NCBI RefSeq assembly: GCF_029892565.1
Contig: NZ_JARXVH010000006.1
Span: 186,001 to 250,000, forward strand
Origin: Streptomyces pseudovenezuelae
GTDB taxonomy: Bacteria; Actinomycetota; Actinomycetes; Streptomycetales; Streptomycetaceae
Direction: 5' to 3'
DNA length: 64,000 nt
This document shows positions 48,357-55,943 of the stretch, piece after piece (position 1 is the first letter of the stretch; the number at the start of each line of letters is the position of its first letter). The translations under genes and the position numbers were made by a program. The notes under the pieces are model-generated. The model was not told the origin of the DNA. It did not search any database and saw nothing but the letters and a program-made list of their open reading frames with translations.

Positions 48357-48617
48357 TTGGCTTCCCAGGGTGAGCACATGACTTGAGATGTCATAGATCA
48401 CAATACCAGCATGACTGGGGCACGCCAATGGGTGTGGCGGCCCAACTCCCGCTGATGGCCCGAAATGCGGTGTTCCAGGGGCTGATCTTTAGCGCGCGCA
48501 CAGGAAAGGGAAATTCCGTTTCCGCTGATCTGATTTTTGTAAAAGCGCTCTTGACTTGATCTGTAATTAGCGATTGACTGAGGTTGTAAAGCAAAGAATG
48601 CGGGAGAGGAGAGAAAA
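48357..48617. promoter_or_regulatory. Divergent promoter region between TPR regulator and peptide gene
   Basis: A 261-base, unusually AT-rich stretch. On the regulator side, ATGAC (48378-48382) and GTCAT (48390-48394) form an inverted repeat with a seven-base spacer, and another ATGAC occurs at 48411. On the peptide side two TTGACT hexamers (48551-48556 and 48574-48579) and repeated TTGTAAA(A)GC stretches (around 48536 and 48584) look like -35 elements or operator repeats. No convincing -10 was placed. Confidence 0.5.
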
Positions 48618-48761
48618 GTGATTCCGAAACACGTCATATTGCTTGTGGCAATGCTGCTGGTTGCCGGCCTCGCCGCCTCCGGTCTCTATGTCACGGCAGG
48701 TGGGCCGTCGAAGGAACCGGTCAAGCAGTCCATGCAGAACGGTCCGAACGGCTGCTGCTGA
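48618..48761 (+). CDS. Small secreted peptide (47 aa), candidate signalling pre-peptide
   Basis: The gene starts at GTG with GAGGAG six bases upstream. The 47-residue product has a short basic start (VIPKH), one hydrophobic segment of about 20 residues (ILLVAMLLVAGLAASGLYV) and a soluble tail of about 20 residues ending NGPNGCC. This is the layout of pheromone pre-peptides that are exported by Sec and trimmed. It lies 261 bases from the divergent XRE-TPR regulator and 60 bases from the end of the permease operon. Too short for routine gene callers. An alternative is a small membrane protein. Confidence 0.72.
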   Translation: MIPKHVILLVAMLLVAGLAASGLYVTAGGPSKEPVKQSMQNGPNGCC

Positions 48762-48821
48762 GCCCGCAGGTCACCGGCGGTTCGACCGTTCGTGACATTC
48801 ACGTGCCGTTCCGAGTCGGCG

Positions 48822-50936
48822 TCACGTGAGCGGGAAATGGCAGACGACCGAACGGCCGAGGTCGACGGGTGCCTGTACCGCTCCTGGGAATTCCCTTTCA
48901 CAGCGCGATCGTTGACCGGGCTCCAATGACTCGAACACCGGGCAACGTGGCCTGAACCGACATCCCCGCCCATCGTCACCACCTGATGGTGGGTCACCGC
49001 GCAGCACCATCGAGGAACGCGAGCGCGCCACCGCGGGATCCGGTACCGGAACCGCGTCCAGCAAGGCTTTGGTGTACGGATGGCAGGGCCGTCCGAACAC
49101 TTCGTCCACCGTGCCGGTCTCGACGACGCGACCGGCGTACATCACCGCGACCCGGTCGGCGATCTGCCGGACCATTGCCAGGTCGTGGGAGACGAACAAG
49201 CACGAAGGGCCAGGATCCTCCTTCAGCCGGCGCAGCAGATCGAGGATCCCGGCCCGCACCGACACGTCCAGCGCCGACACCGGCTCGTCGAGCAGCAGCA
49301 GTCGCGGCTCCACGGCCAACGCGCGGGCGATGGCGATGCGTTGCCGCTGACCACCGGAGTACCGGTGCGGCAGGGCGGCCGCGTCGTCCGGGCTCAGCCC
49401 GACCAGTCGCAGCACCTCGGACACCCGGGCGGCGACCCGTTCCGCCGGAGCCCGCTGCACCAGCAACGGCTCGGCGACGATGTCACCCACCGTCATCCGC
49501 GGATCCAGGCTCGCCATCGGATCCTGGAACACGATCTGCAGCGCGCCCCGCAACCGCCGCTCGGCGGCCCGGGAGAGCGTGCCGGTGTCCTGCCCGAGCA
49601 CCTCGATGGTGCCGTGCCGCGGCGCCCTGAGGGCGATCACCTCCAGCAGCGTGGTGGACTTCCCGCAGCCGGACTCGCCCACCAGCCCGAGCGTCTCGCC
49701 CCGGCCCACCTCCAGGTCGACCCCCTCCAGCGCCCACACCTCGCGCCCGCCCCGCCGCCACCGCCCCGAACCGCCGCTCGCCGGGAACGACTTGGCAAGC
49801 CCCCTGATCCGCAACACCGGCTCCACCACGCCCCGCACACCCGCCGCCCGCCGCGGCACCGACGGCGGAAACAAGGTCGCGGCCCCGATCCGCACGGCCT
49901 CCTCACCACGCCGACAGGCGACAAGATGCGGCTCACCGCCGCCCGCCTGTCCCTCGCCCCCCGCCGACCGCTCCTGGTCACCGACCAGTTCCGGCACCCG
50001 TGTCCGGCACTCCGGTTCGGCGAGCGGGCAGCGTGGGGCGAAGGCGCAGCCGGTGTCCGGGGTTCCCGCCACCGGCGGAGCGCCCGGCATCGGGGTCGGC
50101 GGGGTGTCGCGGTCGAGTCGCGGCACGGAGCCGATCAGCCCCGCGGTGTACGGCATCCGGGGCCGGGCGAACAGCTCCCGGGTGCCGCCGTACTCCACGA
50201 TCCGCCCGCCGTACATCACCGCCACCCGGTCCGCGGCACCGGCCAGCACCCCCAGGTCGTGGCTGATCAGCAGCAGCGCGGCGCCGGTCTCGCGGCGCGC
50301 GGTGACCAGCGCCTGGAGCACCTGCGCCTGGACGGTGACGTCCAGGGCGCTGGTGGGCTCGTCGGCCACGATGACGTCCGGGCGGTTCGCCATCGCCATC
50401 GCGATCATCGCCCGCTGGCGGGTGCCGCCGGACAGCTGGTGCGGATAGGCGCCGGCGACCCGGCCGGGCTCCGGCACCCCGACCGCGTCCAGCAGCTCGG
50501 CCGCCGCGCGGCGGGCCGACTCCCGTCCGGGGCGCGGGCGTTGGTGGATGCGCAGCGCCTCGCCTATCTGGTCGCCTATCCGCTGCACCGGGGTGAAGGC
50601 GGCCAGCGCGTCCTGGAAGACCATGGCGATGTGCCGGCCGCGCAGCCGGGCCAGGTCACGCACCGGCAGCCCGACCAGCTCGCGGTCCAACAGCCGTACC
50701 GACCCGGCCACTTCGAGCCCCGGCGGGCACAACCCCAGCAGGGCCAGGGCGGTGAGGGTCTTGCCCGCCCCCGACTCGCCCGCAAGGCCCAGCACCTCGC
50801 CCCGGCGCAGCCGCAGATCGACGCCCCGCACCAGGGGCAGGGCGGGGGAGCGCCGGGAGGAGGGCCGTCCGACCCGCAGCCCGCGCGCCTCCAGCAGTAC
50901 CTCCCGCGAGGGTGTCCCGGCACCCGGTGCCGTCAT
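48822..50936 (-). CDS. Oligopeptide ABC transporter ATPase, fused OppD-OppF
   Basis: A 704-aa protein containing two complete ABC domains. The first has Walker A GESGAGKT, signature LSGGTRQR and Walker B VIVADEP; the second has GESGCGKST, YSGGQRQR and LLLLDEP. Each is followed by an oligopeptide-type C-terminal extension with Cys clusters (CAFAPRCPLAEPEC and CRFRPRCPVFE) that bind an iron-sulfur cluster in characterised relatives. OppD and OppF are usually separate genes. The start overlaps the OppC stop. It powers import of peptides through OppBC. Confidence 0.93.
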   Translation of the reverse strand: MTAPGAGTPSREVLLEARGLRVGRPSSRRSPALPLVRGVDLRLRRGEVLGLAGESGAGKTLTALALLGLCPPGLEVAGSVRLLDRELVGLPVRDLARLRGRHIAMVFQDALAAFTPVQRIGDQIGEALRIHQRPRPGRESARRAAAELLDAVGVPEPGRVAGAYPHQLSGGTRQRAMIAMAMANRPDVIVADEPTSALDVTVQAQVLQALVTARRETGAALLLISHDLGVLAGAADRVAVMYGGRIVEYGGTRELFARPRMPYTAGLIGSVPRLDRDTPPTPMPGAPPVAGTPDTGCAFAPRCPLAEPECRTRVPELVGDQERSAGGEGQAGGGEPHLVACRRGEEAVRIGAATLFPPSVPRRAAGVRGVVEPVLRIRGLAKSFPASGGSGRWRRGGREVWALEGVDLEVGRGETLGLVGESGCGKSTTLLEVIALRAPRHGTIEVLGQDTGTLSRAAERRLRGALQIVFQDPMASLDPRMTVGDIVAEPLLVQRAPAERVAARVSEVLRLVGLSPDDAAALPHRYSGGQRQRIAIARALAVEPRLLLLDEPVSALDVSVRAGILDLLRRLKEDPGPSCLFVSHDLAMVRQIADRVAVMYAGRVVETGTVDEVFGRPCHPYTKALLDAVPVPDPAVARSRSSMVLRGDPPSGGDDGRGCRFRPRCPVFESLEPGQRSRCEREFPGAVQAPVDLGRSVVCHFPLT

Positions 50937-51832
50937 ACCCGGCCCACCGCCGGACCGTTCTCCACGGGCACCGCACCGGCCGCACCGGCCGCCCCCACCG
51001 GGTCGAACGCGTCCCGCAGCCCCTCGCCGACCAGATGACAGGCGAGGACCAGCAGCACCAGCAGCCCGACCGGGAAGTAGAACATCCACGGATACGTCGT
51101 CGGCACGTCCGAGGAGTCGGCGATCAGCGTGCCCAGCGAGACGTCCGGGGGCTGCACGCCGAAACCGACGTACGACAGTCCCGTCTCGCTGATCACCGCG
51201 CCCGCCACCGCGACCGTGGCATCGGTGGTGAGGAAGGAGACCAGGTGCGGCAGGATGTGGCGGCGCACCACCGCGATCGGCCCGAGCCCCATGTACCGTG
51301 CGGCCACCACGAACTGACGCTCCTTCAGCGACCGGGTCATGGCGCGCACAGCGCGGGCGGTGATCATCCAGCCGAACGCCGCGAGCAGCCCGCCGTAGCC
51401 GATCCAGCCCACCTCGCGCAGCCGGGGCGCGGCGACCACCAGGACCAGGAACGCCGGCACCACCAGCATCAGGTCGACCAGGAACATCAGCAGCCGGTCC
51501 GGCCAGCCGCCCAGATAACCGGCGCACACGCCGACGACCGTCCCGCCCGCCGTCGAGACGACGGCCACCAGGAACCCGATGAGCAGCGACTTCTGCAACC
51601 CTCGAAGGCACTGGGCGAAGACGTCCTGGCCGATCCGGTTGGTGCCGAACCAGTGTTCCGACCCGGGCGGCACGCGCAGCGCCGTGTAGTCGACGGCGGT
51701 GTACGACCAGCCGGCCAGCGCGGGGCCGGCGAAGGCCAGCACGAGCAGCGCGCACAGCAGCGCGGTGCCGGTGACCGCCGAGGGCGAGCGGACCAGCCGA
51801 CGCAGCGTCCGTCCGCGTCTCGGGTAGCTCAT
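50933..51832 (-). CDS. Oligopeptide ABC transporter permease OppC-like
   Basis: A 299-aa inner-membrane permease: an N-terminal helix (GTALLCALLVLAFAGPAL), an extracellular segment with HWFGTNRIGQDVFAQ (family signature) and five further helices with the EAA loop around AARYMGLGPIAVVRRHILPH. It starts at an ATG that overlaps OppB and ends over the ATPase start, so the three genes form one translational unit. Confidence 0.92.
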   Translation of the reverse strand: MSYPRRGRTLRRLVRSPSAVTGTALLCALLVLAFAGPALAGWSYTAVDYTALRVPPGSEHWFGTNRIGQDVFAQCLRGLQKSLLIGFLVAVVSTAGGTVVGVCAGYLGGWPDRLLMFLVDLMLVVPAFLVLVVAAPRLREVGWIGYGGLLAAFGWMITARAVRAMTRSLKERQFVVAARYMGLGPIAVVRRHILPHLVSFLTTDATVAVAGAVISETGLSYVGFGVQPPDVSLGTLIADSSDVPTTYPWMFYFPVGLLVLLVLACHLVGEGLRDAFDPVGAAGAAGAVPVENGPAVGRV

Positions 51833-52812
51833 GCGAACCGGACTCTGGGGTCGAGGGCGGCGTGCAGCAGGTCCGCGCACAGGCCGGCCAGCAGGACGAG
51901 CGCGGCGCCGAACACCTCGATCGCGACGACGGCGTTGACATCGCCCTTCTGGACCGAGTCGAGGAACCAACTCCCCATGCCGTGCCAGCCGTAGATCTTC
52001 TCCGTGAACACCGCGCCGGTGAACATCGTCACGAACCCGAAGGCGAACACGGAGGTCAGGGGGATCAGCGAGGTGCGCAGACCGTGCCGGAGCAGGGCGC
52101 GTCCCGGCGTGAGTCCCTTGGCCTGGGCGGTCCGCAGATGTTCCGCGGCGAGCACGTCGAGGGTCGCCCCGCGCTGATAGCGGCTGTAGAGGGCGACGGC
52201 GCCCAGGGCGACGGACAGCGTGGGCAGCACCAAATGGGCGGCCGTGTCACGGAGTTGGATCAGGGCGCCGCCGTGGAGACCGGGGGTCCGCTCGCCGGTG
52301 TAGCGGATCACGCTGCGGCCCGAGGCGTCGTTGACCGCGATCGCGCCGGTCTGCAACAGCAGCCCGAGCACGAAGGGCGGCACCGACAGCACCGTGAACG
52401 ACAGCAGCGTCAGCCCCCGGTCCGGCAGCCGGCCGCGTCGCACGGCCGCCCACACCCCGGCGACCACTCCCAGCGCCGTACCCGTCACCGTGCCCACCAG
52501 CAACAACCGCGCGGTCACCCCGACCCGGCGGCCGAACTCGGCGGACACCGATGTTCCGTCGAGCGTGCGGCCCAGGTCTCCGTGCAGGGCACGCCACGAC
52601 CAGTGCCCGAACCGCTCGACGACCGGCGTGCGCCGGTCGAGTCCGAGCTCGGCCAGCCGCTGGTCGACCACCCGCCCGGGCGGCGGCGGTGTCCGCTCCT
52701 CGTAGTACGCGCGAGGGTCAAGAGCGGCCGAGGAAAGCAAATAGCAAAGGAAAGTTGACGTGATGAGTAATAGACAGTAGTTCGCCAGACGTTTTGACAG
52801 CATCGCGCACAA
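51829..52812 (-). CDS. Oligopeptide ABC transporter permease OppB-like
   Basis: A 327-aa permease. The first hydrophobic helix follows KRLANYC, then a periplasmic loop with LGLDRRTPVVERFGHW and the EAA-type motif HLRTAQAKGLTPGRALLRHGLR. A TTG at 52812 with GGGGGA upstream is used as start; ATG 52803 is possible but poorly spaced. A TTA leucine codon lies near residue 15, so translation of the whole OppBCDF unit may depend on bldA tRNA. Confidence 0.9.
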   Translation of the reverse strand: MCAMLSKRLANYCLLLITSTFLCYLLSSAALDPRAYYEERTPPPPGRVVDQRLAELGLDRRTPVVERFGHWSWRALHGDLGRTLDGTSVSAEFGRRVGVTARLLLVGTVTGTALGVVAGVWAAVRRGRLPDRGLTLLSFTVLSVPPFVLGLLLQTGAIAVNDASGRSVIRYTGERTPGLHGGALIQLRDTAAHLVLPTLSVALGAVALYSRYQRGATLDVLAAEHLRTAQAKGLTPGRALLRHGLRTSLIPLTSVFAFGFVTMFTGAVFTEKIYGWHGMGSWFLDSVQKGDVNAVVAIEVFGAALVLLAGLCADLLHAALDPRVRFA

Positions 52813-52891
52813 TGCGACTCCCCCTGCCGGGCTTCACAGCCTTGACATGAGCCAATGTTAAACTTCCGAACCGCTCGGGAGGGGCATCGAA
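52813..52891. promoter_or_regulatory. Divergent promoter region oppB / oppA
   Basis: A 79-base gap between divergent permease and binding-protein genes. TTGACAT at 52842-52848 and ATGTTAA at 52855-52861 form an imperfect inverted repeat. TGACAT also occurs on the minus strand in the ATGAC/GTCAT element at 48378-48394, so both may be bound by the TPR regulator; this is speculative. Confidence 0.35.
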
Positions 52892-54610
52892 ATGACTAGA
52901 TACCCGGAACGACGCAGATTCTTATGGGCCGCGCCGGTGTGGATCGCGCTCGTCGCGCTGCTGGCCGGTTGTACGTCGTCCGGCGGATCGAACAGAGGTG
53001 ACGACCGGGAATCGGGCGGCGTTCTTCCCGCGTACGACCACGCGGACGTCAACGCCCGACCCCGCAGCGAACTCCGTGAAGGCGGCACCCTCACCCTCTC
53101 CATCGTCCAGTGGCTCACCCAGTTCAACTACTTCCAGTTGGACGGCGCCCTCGACGACACACTCACCGTGGTGGGACTCTTCGAGCCACGGCTGTTCACC
53201 CGCGACTCGAAGGGCGTGCCGCATCCGGACCCCGACTATCTGCGCTCCGCGAAGGTGACCTCGACCTCTCCCCAGACGGTCACCTACCGGCTCAACCCCG
53301 AGGCCCGCTGGTCCGACGGCACGGCCCTGGGCTGGCAGGACTTCGCCGCCCAGTGGCACGCCCTCGGCCGCGGCGACCAGCGCTACCAGATCGCCGACCC
53401 GAGCGGATACGAGGACATCGCGTCGGTCACCGAGGGCGCCGACGCGCACGAGGTGAAGGTCACCTTCAAGACGCCGTTCGCCGACTGGCAGCGCCTGTTC
53501 ACCCCGCTGTATCCCGCCGCCGCGTTCAGCACCCCCGAGGAGTTCAACGAGGGCTGGCGGTCCGGACTGCCCATCACCGCGGGCCCGTTCAGGATCGGCT
53601 CGCTGGACACCACCGGCAAGACCCTGACCGCCGTACGCGATCCGAAATGGTGGGGCACCCGGCCGCTCCTGGACCAGGTCGTCTTCCGCACCCTCGACCC
53701 CACGACCGCCGTCCAGGCCTACCTCAACGGCGAGATCAGCGCCGTCAACGCGGCCTCCGGGGACGTGTACGACCGGCTCAAGGGCGCCTCCGACACCGAC
53801 ATCCGCACCGGCTCCGCCTGGGACGAGGTACTGGTCGCCTTCAACGGCGCGAACGGCCCGCTCGCCGATGTCCAGGTGCGCCGCGCCGTGCTGCGGGCCG
53901 TCGACCGGAATGCCCTGGCACAGGTCGCCGGTGAGGGGCTGCCGATCGGAGTGCCGTTGCTCGGCAATCACTTCTTCATGACCAACCAGCCCGGCTACAC
54001 AGACAATTCGGGGACTCTTGGCCGCTACGACGTGAAGGAGGCCGAGCGAATTCTCGATGCGCGGGGCTGGCGCCGGAAGAACGGAAGCGGAACACGCGTC
54101 AAGGACGGGCAGGAGTTGAGGCTGCGTTTCGTGCTCAGCCAGTCGACCAACCGCCTCGGTCTCGACCTCTCCCAGCTGATCCAGCAAATGCTGGCCCGGG
54201 TCGGCATCGCCGTGGAGATCCAGAAGGTGCCCGCCGACGACTACTTGTCGAAGTACCTCAACCGCGGGAATTTCGACATGGCGATCTTCCGATTCATCGG
54301 CCAGACCTATCCCAGCTCGCTGTACTCGATCTACCGGCAGCCGACCGACGGCCAGGCCTATGAGAACTACGGCAGGATTTCCAGTCCCGACATCGACGCC
54401 CTGCTGCGGGAGGCGGTGCACACCCTGGACACCGCGCGCCGCGCCCGCCTCTACCGCCAGGCCGACACCGAGATCTGGGAGGCGGCCCACGACCTCCTGC
54501 TCTACCAGCGCCCCCAGATGCTCGCCGTCCGCGAGGACCTCGCCAACTACGGCGTGCCCGGCCTGGGCGACATCGACTTCACCCAGGTCGGCTGGGAGAA
54601 AACGGGGTAG
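52892..54610 (+). CDS. Oligopeptide-binding lipoprotein OppA-like
   Basis: A 572-aa extracytoplasmic binding protein. The N-terminus is a lipoprotein signal with lipobox LLAGC and acylated Cys27. The mature part follows the family-5 peptide/nickel binding pattern (EGGTLTLSIVQWLTQFNYF, VTYRLNPEARWSDGTALGWQDF and ITAGPFRI). A TTA leucine codon is residue 11, inside the signal peptide. It is divergent to oppBCDF. In peptide quorum sensing the OppA protein captures the pheromone outside the cell; here it probably captures the 47-aa precursor's processed tail. Confidence 0.92.
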   Translation: MTRYPERRRFLWAAPVWIALVALLAGCTSSGGSNRGDDRESGGVLPAYDHADVNARPRSELREGGTLTLSIVQWLTQFNYFQLDGALDDTLTVVGLFEPRLFTRDSKGVPHPDPDYLRSAKVTSTSPQTVTYRLNPEARWSDGTALGWQDFAAQWHALGRGDQRYQIADPSGYEDIASVTEGADAHEVKVTFKTPFADWQRLFTPLYPAAAFSTPEEFNEGWRSGLPITAGPFRIGSLDTTGKTLTAVRDPKWWGTRPLLDQVVFRTLDPTTAVQAYLNGEISAVNAASGDVYDRLKGASDTDIRTGSAWDEVLVAFNGANGPLADVQVRRAVLRAVDRNALAQVAGEGLPIGVPLLGNHFFMTNQPGYTDNSGTLGRYDVKEAERILDARGWRRKNGSGTRVKDGQELRLRFVLSQSTNRLGLDLSQLIQQMLARVGIAVEIQKVPADDYLSKYLNRGNFDMAIFRFIGQTYPSSLYSIYRQPTDGQAYENYGRISSPDIDALLREAVHTLDTARRARLYRQADTEIWEAAHDLLLYQRPQMLAVREDLANYGVPGLGDIDFTQVGWEKTG

Positions 54611-54632
54611 CGAGGTATTCCGGCAAAGGAGG

Positions 54633-54657
54633 GGGGCGCCGCGAAATGCGGCGCCCC
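54633..54657 (+). terminator. Terminator hairpin downstream of oppA
   Basis: A perfect 10-bp stem (GGGGCGCCGC / GCGGCGCCCC) with a five-base GAAAT loop, beginning 22 bases after the stop codon. It also lies 39 bases beyond the end of the convergent transposase-like gene and could act on both. Confidence 0.75.
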
Positions 54658-54695
54658 AAAGGTGTTACGGCGAATGCCGCCGACCCGCCTCCCGC

Positions 54696-55937
54696 CTATC
54701 CGGCCGAGCCCGGCGGGATCGTCCGGGGCCGGCGCAGCGTGTCGTAGCCCAGCGCGACCGAGGCCAGCGTGACGTGGTGGTGCCAGCCCCGGAACGAGCG
54801 GCCCTCGAAGTCGCCGAGGCCGAAGTCCTGTTGGAGCCGCGCCAGGCTGTTGCCGCACAGCGCCCGCAGCTGCGCGAGCGGCAGCACGTCGGCGATCCTG
54901 CGCGCGGGCAGGTTCGTCAGCCAGTAGGTGCGCGGGGCGGGCCTGCCGTAGGGCCAGTCGGCGACCAGGTGCCGGGGGCGCTGCGGCGGGCGTTCGGGCA
55001 GCGGGCGCCCGGCCGCCGTACCGAGCCGCGCCTCCGCGAGCAGCAGCGCGGGCATCGACAGCACCTGGGACTGCCGCATCCGGGAGGTCACCCGGTCCTG
55101 CCAGGCGATCGGCATCCGCTGGCGGTGCTGGACGGCATGCCGGGCCAGCTCCGACAGAGTGCCGCGGCCGGGCGCCGAACCGGCGCACGGCCGCGGCAGT
55201 GTGACCGCCACGGTGGGCGCGACCTCCACCAGATAGGCGAGACCGCGTGCTTCGAGACCGTGCAGCAACGGCGTCACATCGCCGTCGCAGCGCCAGTCCA
55301 CCAGGACCGGCAGCGGCTCCAGGTACCACTCCTCGAGCATCTCGTCGATCGCTTCCAACACATACCGCCAACGCGGCTTGGCGCGCTCGTCCGGCGGTAC
55401 GTGCGCCTGTGTGCGCAGCGCCTCGTCCCGGTCCCAGCGCTGCGGCAGCAGCAACTGCCAGCTCACCGGCACCCCGCCGTACCGTCCGGCCAGCGAAGTG
55501 GACAGCGCCAGCTGGCAGTTGACGGTCCGCTCCAGCGAGGGCGCGTACTGCCGGGCCACGCCCACCGAACGGTCGCCGTTCTTGGCGAAGACGACCTCGT
55601 CGAAGCACCAGGCCTCCGCCTGCAGTGCCCGACTGATCCGGTGGGCGAGCCGTTCACGCACCGGCCGGCACGGCCACGGGCTCTGGTTGACGAACTGCTG
55701 GATCTGCTGGACCGCACGACGACCCAGCACCTCTTCGGTGATCCGGGCCGGCGTCTTGCGCCCGGGCACGTCGAGCAGGCCCTGGACGTACACCTCGCCC
55801 CAGCGGCGCTGGTCGGAGCGGGACAGCGCGCCGAAGAGGTCCTGGCAGTAGGCGGAGAAGTCCACCGGCTCGGGCGGCGGAGCGGTCTCCGCCGGCCGGT
55901 CCATGACGTACCTGGGGGGGAGCAGGGTCGTGGTCAT
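54696..55937 (-). CDS. IS701-family transposase-like protein, probably domesticated
   Basis: A 413-aa DDE protein. The IS701-family landmark NGDRSVGVARQY and its preceding Asp (CFDE), a second Asp in VLVDWRCDGD and the Glu in DFEGRSFRGWHHHVTL are all present, so the catalytic triad seems intact. The start codon lies six bases after the stop of the AGE-STAS gene with GAGGAGGA overlapping that stop, which leaves no room for an insertion-sequence end. It thus looks like part of a glgX-AGE operon rather than a recent insertion. No terminal inverted repeats were recognised. Confidence 0.82.
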   Translation of the reverse strand: MTTTLLPPRYVMDRPAETAPPPEPVDFSAYCQDLFGALSRSDQRRWGEVYVQGLLDVPGRKTPARITEEVLGRRAVQQIQQFVNQSPWPCRPVRERLAHRISRALQAEAWCFDEVVFAKNGDRSVGVARQYAPSLERTVNCQLALSTSLAGRYGGVPVSWQLLLPQRWDRDEALRTQAHVPPDERAKPRWRYVLEAIDEMLEEWYLEPLPVLVDWRCDGDVTPLLHGLEARGLAYLVEVAPTVAVTLPRPCAGSAPGRGTLSELARHAVQHRQRMPIAWQDRVTSRMRQSQVLSMPALLLAEARLGTAAGRPLPERPPQRPRHLVADWPYGRPAPRTYWLTNLPARRIADVLPLAQLRALCGNSLARLQQDFGLGDFEGRSFRGWHHHVTLASVALGYDTLRRPRTIPPGSAG

Positions 55938-55943
55938 GTCGGC

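Noticed and set aside
52842-52863. TTGACA as a -35 box for oppA
   Set aside because: No -10-like hexamer lies 16-19 bases downstream; TTAAAC is only 10 bases away. Kept only as part of an inverted repeat.
54696-55937. Recent insertion-sequence element
   Set aside because: No terminal inverted repeats or target duplication were seen and the gene is coupled to the upstream AGE-STAS gene.
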